NCBI GenBank assembly: GCA_020086605.1
Contig: JACBWW010000017.1
Span: 16,598,443 to 16,662,442 of the forward strand
Direction of reading: 5' to 3'
Length of the DNA: 64,000 nt
Source of the DNA: Lanius collurio
Taxonomy: Eukaryota; Chordata; Aves; Passeriformes; Laniidae
In this document: positions 39,201-54,200 of the stretch, piece after piece
How the letters are laid out: each line of letters opens with the position of its first letter
Numbering within the stretch: position 1 is the stretch's first letter
Translations under genes and position numbers: made by a program
Notes under the pieces: generated by a model
Told to the model about the DNA's origin: nothing
Seen by the model: only the letters and a program-made list of their open reading frames with translations
Database searches by the model: none

Positions 39201-42200
39201 CATAGAACGCATTGGGAAGCACTTTTTTTCCACTGAGCACAGAGGCCCTGGCCCTGGGCCAAGGCCCAGCTCTGAGGAGGAGAGAGGCTACCTATGGACA
39301 GACTTTGGAATTTTTCCCAGGTTTTTTCTCTATAACGAGGGGGTTTATTGTTTAGCATTATTATCCTTTTTCTGTGTGTTTGTTAAATAGTTTTAATCTC
39401 TTTCACTTTCTTTCGAGGAAAAAAGTTTTTTTCCCGAACCTGGTAGGGGGAGGGGTGGTTTGTGACCTGCCTTCTCTCCAAGAATATATTTCTAAATTTG
39501 GCTAAACCAGCACAGCCATACAGCAGTGCCTGTTTTGGGGTGCTCTGAAGGTCTAGGAGCGCACACTGCTGAAGGTGGGATATAACATGGTACCAGGGAT
39601 GAAACAGAGGCAATGCTGTGCTAAGACGATTCACTGCAGCTCTTCAGCTGCTGATAAAGGGATGCCATGATCCTGAGGAAGGTTTAATGTGGAAACCATG
39701 TTTTTACTGGAAAATGGACATATCATGAACCAGCCATAAAATAGAAAATCCAGAGCATGTACGACAGAAGGACTTGAACGTGTACACAGGGGAAAAAGTC
39801 CATGGGAAGGTTGTGAGAAAGGAACAAGCAACACTGGGGATGATACGAATGAGGAGCAAGCAGAGGAAGAAAAGGATATGAAAATGCAAACTGAAGGACA
39901 GTTGTGACTTACACGATGGAGGATGTGACACACATACATAAGCCAGTCATAAAGCATAAAGTAGGGTGTGAAAATAGGCCTTAACTAATAATAATTATGC
40001 ATGATTGCATGTAGGGAAAGCAAGAATTGTATATTAGGGACAATAGTTCATCAATAAAATGGCTACTGCTTGATTCACATTGAATCATGTAGAGCCCATT
40101 GTTTCTCTCCACAGTTTAAAGAGATTGTAAAGAAGGCATAAAAAATAAAAAGTATATATATATTCTAAAAGACAGAAGGTCAGTTAATGTCCAGAAAATA
40201 AACACTCACAGGGGAGCCATCGATCCAGGCAAATCCTTCATCAGGATTTAAGAGAAACAAACCAATCCAGAAAGCCTGAGTGTTCAGTCCTTTATCCCTA
40301 AAATAATTCATACAAGAGAGATATATGAGTGTGGAAAGAGAGGCCAGGATACAAACCCTGGAAAGCATAGAAACATTCTGCTCTCTGTCACACTTGAATT
40401 GGGACCTGTGGCCCAAAGCCAGACTCACTCCCTGCACTCTGTCAGGGGGTTTGATACTGCTCTGTTGGGCTAAGTTTCCCATATTTAAAAATAAGTTGAA
40501 GTGATATGGCCCAGAGCCAGCTCAGGTTTCCATCCCTGTGGATGCAGCACAGCTCTTGGTTGTAGTATGAGTTCAAAGACAGAGCCTTTAATAAATAAAT
40601 AAATAAATAAATAAATAAACAAATAATCAATAAATCAATAAATCAATAAATCAATAAATCAATAAATCCGTAAATCAATAAATCCGTAAATCAATAAATA
40701 ATAAATAGGTGTTTATTTAACTAATAAAAACCAGTGAAAATTTATTTTCAACTGCTTTCATTTACTTCTCAGCCCTTCCTAAGAAGTTTATATAATAGTG
40801 TATGATATTTATCTTTTCATGCCTACAGACCAAGTAAAACAGTCCTATTTAATTCACTGCATAACACAAAGATTTCCTTCCAAAAAGATTTTATACTCTA
40901 AAGCAAAGAGACTTAACAGACTAGTAAAACCACATTCAGCTGCTCACAATACTAAAATATATTCAAAATGAAGAAGGGTGAGATCACAAAAAATTCTTAA
41001 TATGAAAGTTTTAAATCTGTTTAAGAAAGTAAACCTCAATTCATCACTATGGGAAACTGTTTTGGTTAAATAGCTGTATATTACGTGTCATTGGCATGTC
41101 TTGTCATTATGCAATACAATCAGAATATAGGTCTAATTTGAGGGGAAAATAATGTCACAGTTTATACATCATGAGCAAGACATAGCTATCTAAAGTGCTG
41201 CCAAATGTTAATTACTATGAATTACTCTTTGATTTCAGGAGTCTTCAGTTCATAGTCAGAAAAGTTCCACACTAAGTTCTTGAATTTTGGTTTACATTAC
41301 AAAGTAATTCAGGGGATTTTTTGAATGAGTTGGTTAAAGTGAGAATTGCAGACAGTTACAAAATACCAGTTAGAGCTGAGTATTTTATTTTCTCCCTTTT
41401 GGGAGAGGGACTAATATATAAGAAGTTGGTCAGATCTAAAAAACACCCCTGCTAAAACCTGTGATGAAAATTTCAAAAATATTAAAGCTTCTTTGAAATA
41501 CTAAAGTTTGAGGGTTGTTTTAAGCAAAGTTACAGTATATTATTTTCAGAAAAAAATTTTACAATGTAATTTAAAATTTGGTCATTTTTATTCACTCACT
41601 TGTTTAGCTCCAGATACGTTTTAAGTAATTTTTATTTAACATAGCAGGAATATGAAAAAGAATTCTTATGCAAGTACTCACGAAGCTAATTGCCACAATA
41701 AAACTTGATCTTCTCTTGTATTGACTGTGACCAGATGTCCACCTATTTCTCTACAGAATTCTTCAGCCTCAAACCAAGACTTCTTTTGGTTTCCCTCTCT
41801 CACAAAAAACTATTGAGAACAAAAAGTAAAAATAAATTAGTAATTTTTTAAATCTTATAAAACATATGTAATTAAATACAGCATCCCTTAAGCACCCCTT
41901 TGTTCTTGAGTGAGACAACATGACACCTGTCCAAGCCTTTAATATGAACATTAGAAATGTTAAGTGTAAATATGTTTTTTTAGCATCATCTATTTTAAAA
42001 TAAGGCAAAAGTATAGGCATCTGAGGAGAATAAAAGGTATCAGAATGAACAGAGGAGAAAAAAATAATCTATTACTTATTTGGAACTTTCAATGCTGAAA
42101 GGTTCAAAAAAAGATGGAGAAGCTCAACCACGGTGTTTCACAGTAGAAAGCAGGAGATTTTTGAGAATAGGAAGGGGAAGGGTAAGTCAGTATGTTGTAC

Positions 42201-45200
42201 TAGAAAAGATGTATGGATGCAGAAAGCTGTTTGGGAAAGTGTGGACCCCAAATGAGGAAGAGGTTTTGGTATTGAGGTGCAAGCACGCACACACAAAATA
42301 CACTTTCTGCCATGAAGAACATACATTCTTTGACTAAGGATATGTTTAACAGGACTAACTGCTTGACATTTTATGGAAATGATAATCAATAATTTGGTAA
42401 ATGGCAGAACCAATATAATGATAATTACACATGACATAGAAGCTCAGACCCTTGTAAATACAGGACTAAAACCATCTCTGGTCTCCCAACAGACAGAGTC
42501 TCAGAAAGAAAGTGAGAGCATACTTATGTAAAGACTTGGAAGAACAATGCTGCATATTTATTTACTTGGTTTATTTTGCCTTTTCTTTTCATCTTTCCTT
42601 TGCAAAAATGACAGCTTTTTAAGGCATGTTTAGCTAAATCAAGAGAATGCTCAAAAGCTTTACATGCTGAAGAGTTGCCAATTAAACACAGATCCAAAAG
42701 TATCACCATGAGTATCACGTGCTGTGTGAGAAAACGTTTTCAGAGGGGCACATTTTCTCTCAGAAACATTGTCCTATGCAAATGACACTGCCAGCTCTTG
42801 AGATGCAATACCATGTTTTTTCTGAAGTTCCAAACTCCTGGAAGCAAATAAACTAGGTGAGGTTCTCACCTGGCTTTTAGAAAAAAGAAAACATATTTCT
42901 AAGCACTCTGTGTTCATCATTTTCCCTTGTTGACTTTTGTTATGTCTGGTGTATTTTTTTGCCCTTTTATACCAAAGAAAAGATCATTCCCAAATAATGT
43001 CCCAGCATCGTGGTGACCAGGGCACTGTCCCCTGGGCTGCCCCATACTGAGACTCCCAGTGAAGGTGGCCACACTTACTTTGAGGCATGAGTCTGCCTGG
43101 GAGGCTCTGTCCCAGCCTTCGGCACAGGGGGCCACAGGGACCTGTCCTGGAGGAGCAGGAGGTGGCACTCCTGATGCCCGCTGTTTGCAAAGATAGTTTG
43201 ATGTCTTCTCACAGCTAACAACATCCCATAATCCAGCTGCAATTCCAGTTCCCATGACGACACAGCCTTGCTCTTTCCCTTTGTGATGTGGAAAAGAAAT
43301 GAGTAAAACCAAAGCCTTAATTGCTGTCTAAGGAATCAGACCTTTGTTTCTATTCATAGAAGATTAAGAAAAGGAAGATGCAGATTATGCAAATTAAAAA
43401 AAATCCTGGATATAAAACTATTTCTAATACCACCTGTCAGAGGCCAGATATGGGCCAATGAGCCTCACAGACACAGGTTTGCCAAAACGAGATTTGCAGC
43501 TTCAGAAACAAATCTTCCTTATCTTGTCACCCCAGGGAAATCACAGGGAGAGTGGGTCTTGATTATATTTACATGTGTAATAGATGACCTGACAAGTACC
43601 TTGGAGTTCTGGATATCCTGGTAACTCAATTTCAAGAAGGGTCATGTCAAGTACAACAGGTTTTTTTAAGGCATAACTAGCTGTGTGAAGGCAAGAGCTC
43701 ACAGGTAGCTTCTAAACTGGATTGCTGAAATGCCAAACAGCTGAAGGTTCACTTCTCATTTCTCACATATGCACACTGTGGGTCAAAAACCTGTCCAGAA
43801 TAATTTTTCTAAATATGATGAGTCGTTGTTTACTGGTGTTAAAAAGAGTGAAAAGAATGAGACCATGGTCTTTGTTAACTCCTGCACAGTATTGCCTTCA
43901 GCCTAACCTGTCAAAACCTGTCTCTGTACACCTTGGCAGGAGGCTGACTTACACCAGCACCTGTAGCTCAGCTGTGACAGTGCTGATTTCACTGGTGTCA
44001 GACACAGGTCTGCTGGCCACCTGCAGCTACAGGCACAAAACACAGTGCCTGCTCTAACTTCTAAGCAGGGGAGTGAGAGCACAAACCCGTGTGAGTCGCA
44101 GCTGCACTCCCGTCACAGGGGTTGAGCCCATGCAGAGCTTACCTGGCATTGCTGTGTTCCAGTGTGTGAAATGAGGAGTTTCTCCATTGGTCCACCTGAA
44201 ACTCCCTCGTTCTTCTGTGTCTGAGAGACCAATCCAGAAATATTTCTCAGACCTCAGCCCCGTCAGACTAATCAGAAAATTTTGCTCGTTTCTGCAGTGG
44301 GAAACAGTGTTCATTCACAGTCTGTAACCATGCAATATTAATCTAAGACTACCAGAGGTTTGCCTAAACTTCACAGAGGAGCTGTTGTTTGGGGTCATGT
44401 TAATTCGCCTCTGTTTGTATCACTTAAACTACAGTCATGAGGGAAAACTTTCTCCTTTCAGCTGAAGGCAACTGAAAAGTCACAAATTGTGCTCACATGG
44501 GCTTCTAGTCTTATTCTACTCCTTTCACTCTCTTTCCAAACCTGTGATGTCCCTCAAGCGGACTACCAAGACAAGACCAAGCTGTCAGCTTTGCTACCCA
44601 TCACCTCTGAAGGCAGTCATGCTCCTCAGGGGCCATGAAGCCTCTGAAGCCTGACAGGGGTGTAGGTAGATGAGAGATTCTGGCTGTGGGAGAGGGCAGG
44701 TTCTGGGGAAGATTTCCTCTATTTTTCAGAATTTGGCTTAGAAGGTAGTTTAGGAAAATATTATTATTAAAGCTTTCCTATCCTATCATAATAAGAGACC
44801 ACCTGTCAATAAGTAGATGAAAACTGTAGTACCTACTTTCCAACAGAAAAAAACCTGAACAAGACAAAACAAAACAAAATAAAATCAAACAAAACAAAAC
44901 CAAACCAAAAAAATCCCACCCACCCACCTAACCAACCAACCAACCAAACAAATAAAAACCCAAATACCCCACCAAAACCAGATGTTGCTTTAATTATGAA
45001 TTCAAAGATAAGAGACAACTGTTTACTTCAAGAACCCCTCAAATCTGAAAATTGCTAGAACGGATTGAATAGATCGCCCTAAAACATTGAGGTATTTGTT
45101 TTGGGTTTGGGGTTTTTTCTACATGGATAGTCTTTGCATGCTTTTCTATGATAAATTTTTTTGAAAAGCACTGATAAAACACTTTAATAGGTTCAAAAAA

Positions 45201-48200
45201 CAGAAAAGTTTTGCAAGTTGCTCAATTAAAAGCATAGCTTTTTTAAAAAGTAATTTTCCTACCTGCTTTCCACGGTAGCTACATAAGCTTTGCTCTGTTC
45301 ACATGTCTTATTTGCTTCTGAGAATGTCAAAAGTGAAGAACCCACCAAGTAACAGTGAAAACCATATCTTTTCCAACCCTGTGACAAACATAAGATTTTA
45401 GTGCGCAACAGGAAGAGACCTCAATGTAGAAATTAGTCTGCTCTTCTATTTATAAATATTCAATCCTCAATTTGTTGCAGCTGAGTTTAAAACTAAGATG
45501 AGACTGGGCTGATCTGTTAATCAATAAAAGCTATTTTTTGATGCTGTTCACTCCTACAGGAGGCCGTTTTGTTTAAGAGATGACATTAAGATCTCAGTTT
45601 CCATTTCTTTTATGCATACATGACTTTTCAAAGACGGTTGTGCCTATGCTATTTGCTGTGGCTTTTCAGTGCTCTGTAGGGATAGGATTATGCAAACTGA
45701 GTTGATAAGGAGCCTGTGATTCATTCAGGGGGATCTGCAGCTCCTGCTTTCCAGAGCCACACAATCAGACATAATGAAATATCAAAATATTACCATATGA
45801 AATGAATTTACAAACAAGCACAGCTCCCCAAAGCTACCCATGTCACTCCCAAGTAGATGGGGTGATGACATTCTCTGAGCCAAGAGGAATCCAGACAATG
45901 CTTGTTTTGAGGGAGAGGGGAAAGGAGGAATATCAGTAAAACAACCCCACTTCTTCCTGCTTTTACAGAGATCTCTGCTGACCAATACAGATACAATGGT
46001 TTTCCGAATCACAGGGTGGTTTATCTGGGGATGGAGGGACAAGGCAGTGTTCACATCCATGTAAATGAACCTCAGCTTTCTTGAGAATTTTCAGATAAAA
46101 ATGAAAAATGCATATATATTAGTAAACTGCTAGCAGGAAGAGATCAGGTTGCCTCAACAGTCGATTTTCTATAAGATACAAAGACAGTATCCAAAAGAAG
46201 CAAGAACTAATAAATTAATTCCTGTACATTTTTAAAAGTTTGTTATTTATGAGAGAGCAGTTACTTTCTGGCAGCCTGAGTCCTCAATTGTCTGTTTTTC
46301 AGTGGATTGTGATGAAGGCTTCTTTTTACAGATATAACCGAGTTTCTTATCGCAAACATCATTTGCCCAGTATCCATCCTAGAATAGCAGGGAGAAGGAA
46401 CAAATGTCAAAAAAGGGCACTCATATGCATAACTAGTGTTTTTTCTCTTTCTTCACAAGGCCAACTGGAGATTTATGCAAAAAATTAGACACATCTGTAA
46501 TGCTGTTTCGAGATGAAAGAAGGAAAATAACATTTTGAATTCTTAGCATTACTTTCTACCATAACTTTTAAATGAAAGGGTTTGTAAAGATCCATCTCAT
46601 TTGGGGCTAATGGAGCTGATTTTGGAGAAGGATCATTATTTCACTACACTTCTTGAAAAAAGGTTAATTAACTGAACTAATGTACATCTGTAAGGGTTGA
46701 AGTAAATCCATTTTATCGATCAAAGAATCTAAATATGACTGACTACTTTTTAAAAAAAAAAAAGAGCTTTGCCCTCCTCCCCATAATATCTGGTTTAGGA
46801 TCAGTTCTTTTTGTGCCTAATACTGGCAAACATTAACATTATTCTATGACATGAAAGTTCTCTCGATAACAGCATGGATTTTAAATTTGTTTCTTTCAAA
46901 ATTCATTACACATTTTGTGCTTACATGTGTGTGCATGCACATGCAGGTAAATGTATCAAACAGTCACATCTTGCAAAAAAATAAAGTTTGTGAGTCAAGC
47001 AGTCAGAAATACTATAGAATTTTATGTTAGTTTTTTGGCAGGTAGACGACAGGTAAAGAAATCTGCCCTAGTGCCAGTTGTCTGCACCTTGATGTCATGT
47101 CTCAGTGACATGAGTCCCCTCAGAGGGACATAATTATCTGTCTGACTGGAATATGAGGTATGTAAATCGCACCTCTGCTATCCACACAGGGTATTAACAA
47201 ATTCATCCCCATTTCTTTCCCAGAGCTTAAACTTTGCTGAGACCAAGGGAAAGAATTTAATGCAAAATTTCTGGATCAAACTTTTCACCAAAGAATTTTA
47301 GAAGGGAGTAACTAGGAAAATGCTTCCTCCCTTTCTGATGTCTCCTGACCTCTGGATTTCTCTTGTGGTTGATAGCAAATCTTGGAGCAAAACTATTTCA
47401 AGATAATATAACGAATGATACCTTAATAAACGCACAAGTAAGAGATTTTGGGCTGATGCAGTTACTAATTTGCTTTGCTGTAAAATGAGTACGTTATACC
47501 TGCCCCTTCATAGTGACGCAGTCCTCCAGACCGTTGGTGTAGGTGGGATGCCTGCGCTGCCATTTGGTGAATGTCACAGGAGTCCCATCACTCCACTCGA
47601 AGTAGAAGTGAGTCTTCACGTCATTCAGACCCAGCCACAGCTCTTCTGTTGGCTCTGAAGCATGACAAGAAATAGGTTTTGTTACTATCCACTGCGCAGT
47701 GAATGATTCCACATGCAGAACAAGCAGAGACTGATAAATTTGGCATGTGGCACACAAGAGGTGGTTTTCACACTTTTGTAAAAATCCTGTTTCCTCTCAG
47801 ATCTCTACATGAGATGTGCTGTGGAAAAAACCCAGCAGATTCCATTCAGAAATTCTGATTTTAATGAACATAAGACTCTTTATAGCTGGCAGAAGATTTT
47901 TGAAAACTTCCTGTGATTCAGGACAACAAAATGGTCCTGGGCATGAAGACGTTGAGATGGCGAGTGTGGAGGCCCGCACTACAGAAGGTGAGTGTCCCAC
48001 CTCTCAAGAGATCCTACTGAGTCCAAGGTGGGAAGACACCTTCCAGTACATTAGAGACTGGTGTTGGCCCATCAGGTGTGTTCACCAAGGCCAGCATCTG
48101 CAACAAGTGTCAGGACTGGTTACCACAGATGTAAGGAGTATCAGAAGGGAAAAGATATTGTTTTCTTAGATGGATATATAGCAAGAGGTTACCATCAGAA

Positions 48201-51200
48201 AGAAGTTTGAACCTCAGTGAGAAGTTTATCTTCTAGGTTTGTAGCTCAGTTCTAAAGCTTTGAACATAGAATATAGGTGCAATCATGAGATATTTTTGTA
48301 TGTCTCTAGAAAGAATACCGGTTTTTTATTTCCTTCTCCTCCTTTATAATGTTTTACAACGTGCATTATTTCTTGATAAACACAGATATTGTTCTGTATT
48401 TATATAACAGCAACAACATAAAAGAGCATGGTAAGAGGGATTCAGTCTTTCTGACCTGTGATATGTCAGAGAAAGCTTTAATATTTAATTTGAAGTTCAG
48501 CTTTTATATCACAGATGGAGCAAACACAATAGAGGCCTACATATATACTCACTGTAATCAAGCTGTGACACCAGAAAGCTATATTCAGCAATGTTGTGGA
48601 TGCTTGCCAAATCTCCATCTTGCTTTTTACATGAAGACATAGCATCTTCCCACGTTTTAGGGTCCCGGTGAATGCTGTAGCAGTTACCTGCGTATGGCCA
48701 CCAGCCATCTGTGCACTGAACAGGCCTCAATTCCCCTAAAATCAGGACACAATTTTTCAGAACAAGAGAAAAATAAAGGACGCTATGATGTGGTCTCTTG
48801 AGTACTCTTTACAAAAATGGGACTATATGAATAAGCATAAAGCTGTAATTGGCACTGCAAAATACATTCAAATTAAAAGCAAATATCATTAAAACACAGT
48901 GTGCTAAATGTGTAAATAGAATGAGGTACTCTTAAACAGACAACTACTGAAAAATAACCACATTGTGTCAGAAATGCAATTTGAAAAAATGACCTGTGAG
49001 GAAAGCAGGACCAAAGCTGACACTAGCCTCTCCTCTCTTTGTCCTCCACAGCCATTAGGTCTCGTGCTGCCTGTGGTGGCTCACATGGGACTCTGCTTGC
49101 TGGTCTATGGTTTCTTGCAAACAAACATATTTTTCAGTTATGGAAAAGCATGAAGCAATTCTTTGATAACTGCAGGTCAGTAAACCTTGCAAATTAGTGG
49201 AGACTTTGCATATTCTCTCAGTAGCTTTTTTATAACTCAAATTCTTAAAAATGTACCTTAATATCTTGCTTTAAAAATGGAATCTTGCATTTATTTTTAA
49301 GGTTAATAATGAAATAAAGATTCTCTGAAATTATTTCTGTACTTTCTTTATTATGACTCATTCTTTAAAAGTAGCTTTTACAATATTCCCATGTGACAAT
49401 CTCCAGTGGATCTCTCTTGCATGGGGCATGTTCATAGCCATGCTGGTGTGTTGGGGTGGCCCATGGATGCAACAAGGTCTGTGTCAGTGTTGTTGCTGCT
49501 CCTGCTCTGTTCATATGTCTAGTGTTGGATTAGACCCCAACACATATGAAGCCAATGCATTGCAAACTGTGGACATCAGACAGAGGTGGATTTTTTTTCA
49601 TGAATATACGAGTAACTGCAATTATTCATTTAGAGCAAATGTGAATAGTATTTCTACCACATTTATGCAAGGTAACTATGACAGAGCAGCTACTAATTGT
49701 CTTCTAAGATTGAATGATAGAGTAATGGAACAAAATAATATGAATGTTTAATACACAAAGGGGGGAAAAGAAGTCATATCAGTCTAGAAGTCAGATAAAA
49801 ACCTTTCTTTTTATTTGACTAACTTACCTTTGGGCATAATGTCAGGTTTTGAACTCTTTTTACAAATGTAGCCTAGTCTCTGGTTGCATGCTTGGTTTTC
49901 CCATTTAGCATTCTTTTTGGGATTCAACACTCCACAGATTTTTCCGGGGAGCAGGAAAGGACTTCCTTTAAGTAAGAGAGAAAATAGAATCTCACAGCAA
50001 AAATCACTAAAAAATATTAACAGAAATATTGTCAGTGGAAACATCTGATTTTTATGATTCCTTGAATGATTAATAGGAAGAAGCCCTCCCCTACAGGATA
50101 ACTGCCTTGTAGTCTATAGGAGCTACCTTTAGTCAATGCATTGGGAGTGAAATAATGACCCTCCATTGACGTTATTATCAGGATAGTACTGGGAAATATC
50201 TAATTTTTTTCCCGACATCCTGGTGCTCACAGGAAGAGCAGCTGAAACTGGACGTTTATCTTGTGTCAAAAACTTCCAAACTTTAGAATATGGAGTTTTA
50301 AATTATATTATCCTTCCATTATATTTCAAGAGTTTCACAGTTCTACCTTCCTATGAAATAGCCTTTTTTCTTTTCTATTGCAGTGTGTACAAACCTCTGT
50401 AAGCAGCAAAGAAAATTTCCTGATAAAGAATTTTTGAAAACTTAGAGGAGACTTTAATTATTCCTTTGACACCTTGTAACTTTTCCAAATCAGGAGACAG
50501 CTTGGAATACTCATGGCACAAAGCAAATACAGAACCAAAAATACCCAAGTAGCAAACAGAGGAACTCTCTAAGTATGTAGAACGCCACAAGCCTACCCCA
50601 TTTCTCTTCCTTGAGTGGCCCAGTGCAATTTTGCATACACTGTTGAGGAATTATAAGCTGGTTCATTAAGCTTCTCAATAGTATTTAGAATTTCTCCAAA
50701 CAACATAGTGCCATTATTTACCAAATATTTTACTACTTTTGGAAGATTTGACTTATATTCAAACTTGTGGACAACATGTTACGGAAAATTCTGATCTTTG
50801 ATGTGTTGGGTTATGTATTACTTCAAACAACACTCTGTTTTCATAAACAAGCTCTCTATTTAGATAATAATAATATGGTATATAAGATACCCCCTGTGAA
50901 CTTTGCAATTGGAAAGTGTTAGTCTTAAAACGGGGATCTAGATTTTCAGCTGTTGTAAATCAGAATGGGATTTCCTGAAATCATATTAACTAGTGCAGTT
51001 TTTAGTAGCTGGTGTCTTATCAGAACTCATTCAAAGATTACAAAATAAATACAGCCCTTACCTGGAGCCCAGTTTAAATATCTGAAAGGGCTGCCCCCAG
51101 CCCATTGCCATCCACTGTTGAAGTTCAAAGCATTCAGTCCAATCCAGAAGGCAAAACCAAATTTTTTAGTTAGCTCTGAATTGGAAAAAGAAAAAAAAGT

Positions 51201-54200
51201 CCCTCAGTTGTATCTCTCTATTCTTATTCACAGTAAGATCATCTAAAAGAAATTAAGTGTAAAGTAAGAAATTCATATTTCGTAGTTTAAACCAGCCCCA
51301 AACTAGTACTTTCTTCATTACTGAGATGCACTGATCACAAAGAGTAAAATTTTTAAATGAATCTATATTGATTTAGCAGAGATCAGAGACCAGAGATTAG
51401 TAGGACAAATTAACATCTTATTTCACTACATAAATGAGAGTTTATTTTTTTTTTCCACTTACTTTTATTAGAACATAAAAGATCTAAAAAACCCCTGTTT
51501 TTCATTGAGTAATTTTGCCAAAAGTTGTCTGTAACAGCTTTCATGGAGCAAAACAAAAGGACAATGTGGCAATAAGTTTTTTCCAGCTCTTTTTCTATGT
51601 GAGTTCTTTCTAGGCCTCCTTTACACTATTCATAATGAAATAGGTACCATCTGTACCTGAAATTCACTGGAGTTATTTGTAATTTATCTATGCAAATGTG
51701 CCCATATTAGGACCAATCTAACCGTCACCATGTGTTCTCCTGAAAAGATTAATAATCCTTGAAACACAGTGGAAAAAGGTAGATTTGAGGGCCAGCCCAC
51801 AGCCCGGGTCAGGAGTGAGTGCTCTTGCACAGAGGTGAGCAGAGGAAAGCAGGAGCTCCAGGAGCTCCCATCTGGAGCACAATGATGGCATGGGGACATT
51901 TCACTCCCAAAGAGGTTTGTGGCCAACCCTTCATAAAAAACCCCAGGCAGTGGAAAGGCAGCTCAGACCATCCCCCTCTTGGTGGCTGCTGAACCACCCC
52001 AGAAACCCTGCCTTCTTCCTTTGCTGAGGCAGATGACAAGGCAGCCAGCTTCATCACAGCAGAGTTTAAGGTCTTGTTCTCTATCCTTTTACCTCTGATA
52101 TATGCTTGCTCCTGAGGCTCTGTAATGCTTAGTAGTTCTGCACTTTGCTGCTGACAGCTTTTCCTTGCTTGGTGCCATGTTAGAGCGGATTCTGGGTTTA
52201 TCTGATAGAGAATGCCAGTTGAAACATCTTCTGTCCAAAATCTTTCTGTGTCATCTGGAAAAAGTGACATAGAGCACTGTTCTAGTGGACTCACATGCAC
52301 CAACTGTAACAAAACTAAGTGTGTAATAATGCAAATTCTCTACAGATGCACCCTATTAGCTGGCGTATCAGAAAAAAATAAAATCAATCTGGGCATCAAT
52401 TTACAAAAATATGTATGTATTTTTTTCTAATTAAACACATTATTTTAAATTTTTGTGTTTTTAGAAAGGACTTAATTGTTTCCCAATACTTGCTTTTGAA
52501 TTTTCTCAAACTGGAAATGCAATTCTAGGTAAACCAGACATATCTATTGATTGAAAATAAGAGATTCCAGTATAAACCAAGTGTGTAGGTGAACTATGGC
52601 CCTGGAGACTCTTCATGCCCGATGGGCAGGAACTCCCTCTTTGCTCACTGTCAAGAAAAACAGCTCTTCCAAAAATGGCACAACCTGGCCCTTTGACAGC
52701 TTGAGAAACAATGAAAGAAGTCTGTGTAGCACCAATGTATAGCTCAGCTGCTATTTTTGCAGAGTAGCTCAGAAAACCTGGTGAAACTGCTGTGTTATTG
52801 GGAAGGACACTGGTGAGACCAATGTTTGCCTCCTCAAGTGGAGGAATCCAAACATAACTTCAGTCCAGAAGATAACACAAAGGTGGGAGAGGAGGATAAT
52901 TTTTGCAGCAACATTGTTGTGTAGGCTGGCAATAGGAAATTAGAATAAGATAGAAAATCAGAGGGAAAAAATAGAACATAGAAGTTTAGGTAAGGAGTGA
53001 CTATAGGGAATGTTTGAAGAATGAAGAGAAATAGGAATTTTTTGAAAGGAAGGTGAATGTCTAAATAATAAGTGAGATGTCTAAATTCATGCTGTTCATG
53101 CTATGCACTCAAGTCCCATAAAATCAGGTATCAAAGAGTGTCTTCATCCCTCTGGTTCACAAGGAGAAACAGTCACCTCCAGCAGATGCATCAGAACCTG
53201 TCTGGGCTGAAGCAGGAACCTGGTGGCACCTCTTGCTCTTCATTCACTACAGTGAGAGCTCTCAGCCATTGGGACTAGTGGTCAGTCAGGTGATTTTCAT
53301 CTGGGCTGCTCTGACAAGGTCAGCCGTGCAGGTGTGCAGCTGGTAGCTCCTAAAGAACCTGTTAGCTCAAGAGATGGCTTGCTCAACAACATTCCATGAC
53401 AAGTTATTGAATAAAATGAAGGACTTACTTGTTAGTGGACAAAATCCATACAGTTTATCGGCATCAAAATCTGCAGTTGTTGCACACCAGAGCCAGCCAT
53501 CTGACCTGCCAGCATCTGTGCACTCATTGTACTGCTTGTCTTCGTATTTGAAAGGGAATACACAAGGCTGTCCATTGGCATTTCCTCGTAATGTGAAAGT
53601 AACTAGGGGGAAAAAATTGTTAAGAGGACATGAAAATAATAATACAATCATAAATCTCACTTTCTAATAACAGATCCATCTATCATATATTTGTCTATCT
53701 GAATTGAGAAGTTAATCTTTTAAAATTAATTTTTATTATCATTTCCTCCCTGATGTAGCTAGAGATTTTAAATAAAATGTTTTAGTAAGATGAGAAGTTT
53801 AAATACTCTGGTTAGAATTTGATATATATACACTGTAGGCAAGTCAAATTCTGTGATGAAATGTTAGTGATACACTGTGGTTCCTGAAGAGGGAAAAGCT
53901 ACAAGTGGAACTGAAACAACACTGAGTTCACTGCATTGTTCAGCTAAATAGGTTTGCTTTATTTGCTCGATCACTCTATCCATTACCACTTTTTCACCAC
54001 ATCTATTCCTTAGCTGTTGAAGCAAAAAGAGTGAATGCAGACCAGGTTGTCACAAGGATATTTACACAGTACACATTTTAGGTTTCAGTTGCACACTTCT
54101 CTGCTTGGAATGATCTTGCAGATTCATCCTGAACTCAGATTCTTTTAAGGTTAGCAATGTTCCATATTTTTAAACTATCACAGTATAATGGGAATGTTCT

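Noticed and set aside
49353..49751. 132-codon plus-strand frame with a cysteine-rich patch
   Set aside because: Antisense in a gene B intron; the patch is simple-sequence TGTTGCTGCTCC and no family is recognised.
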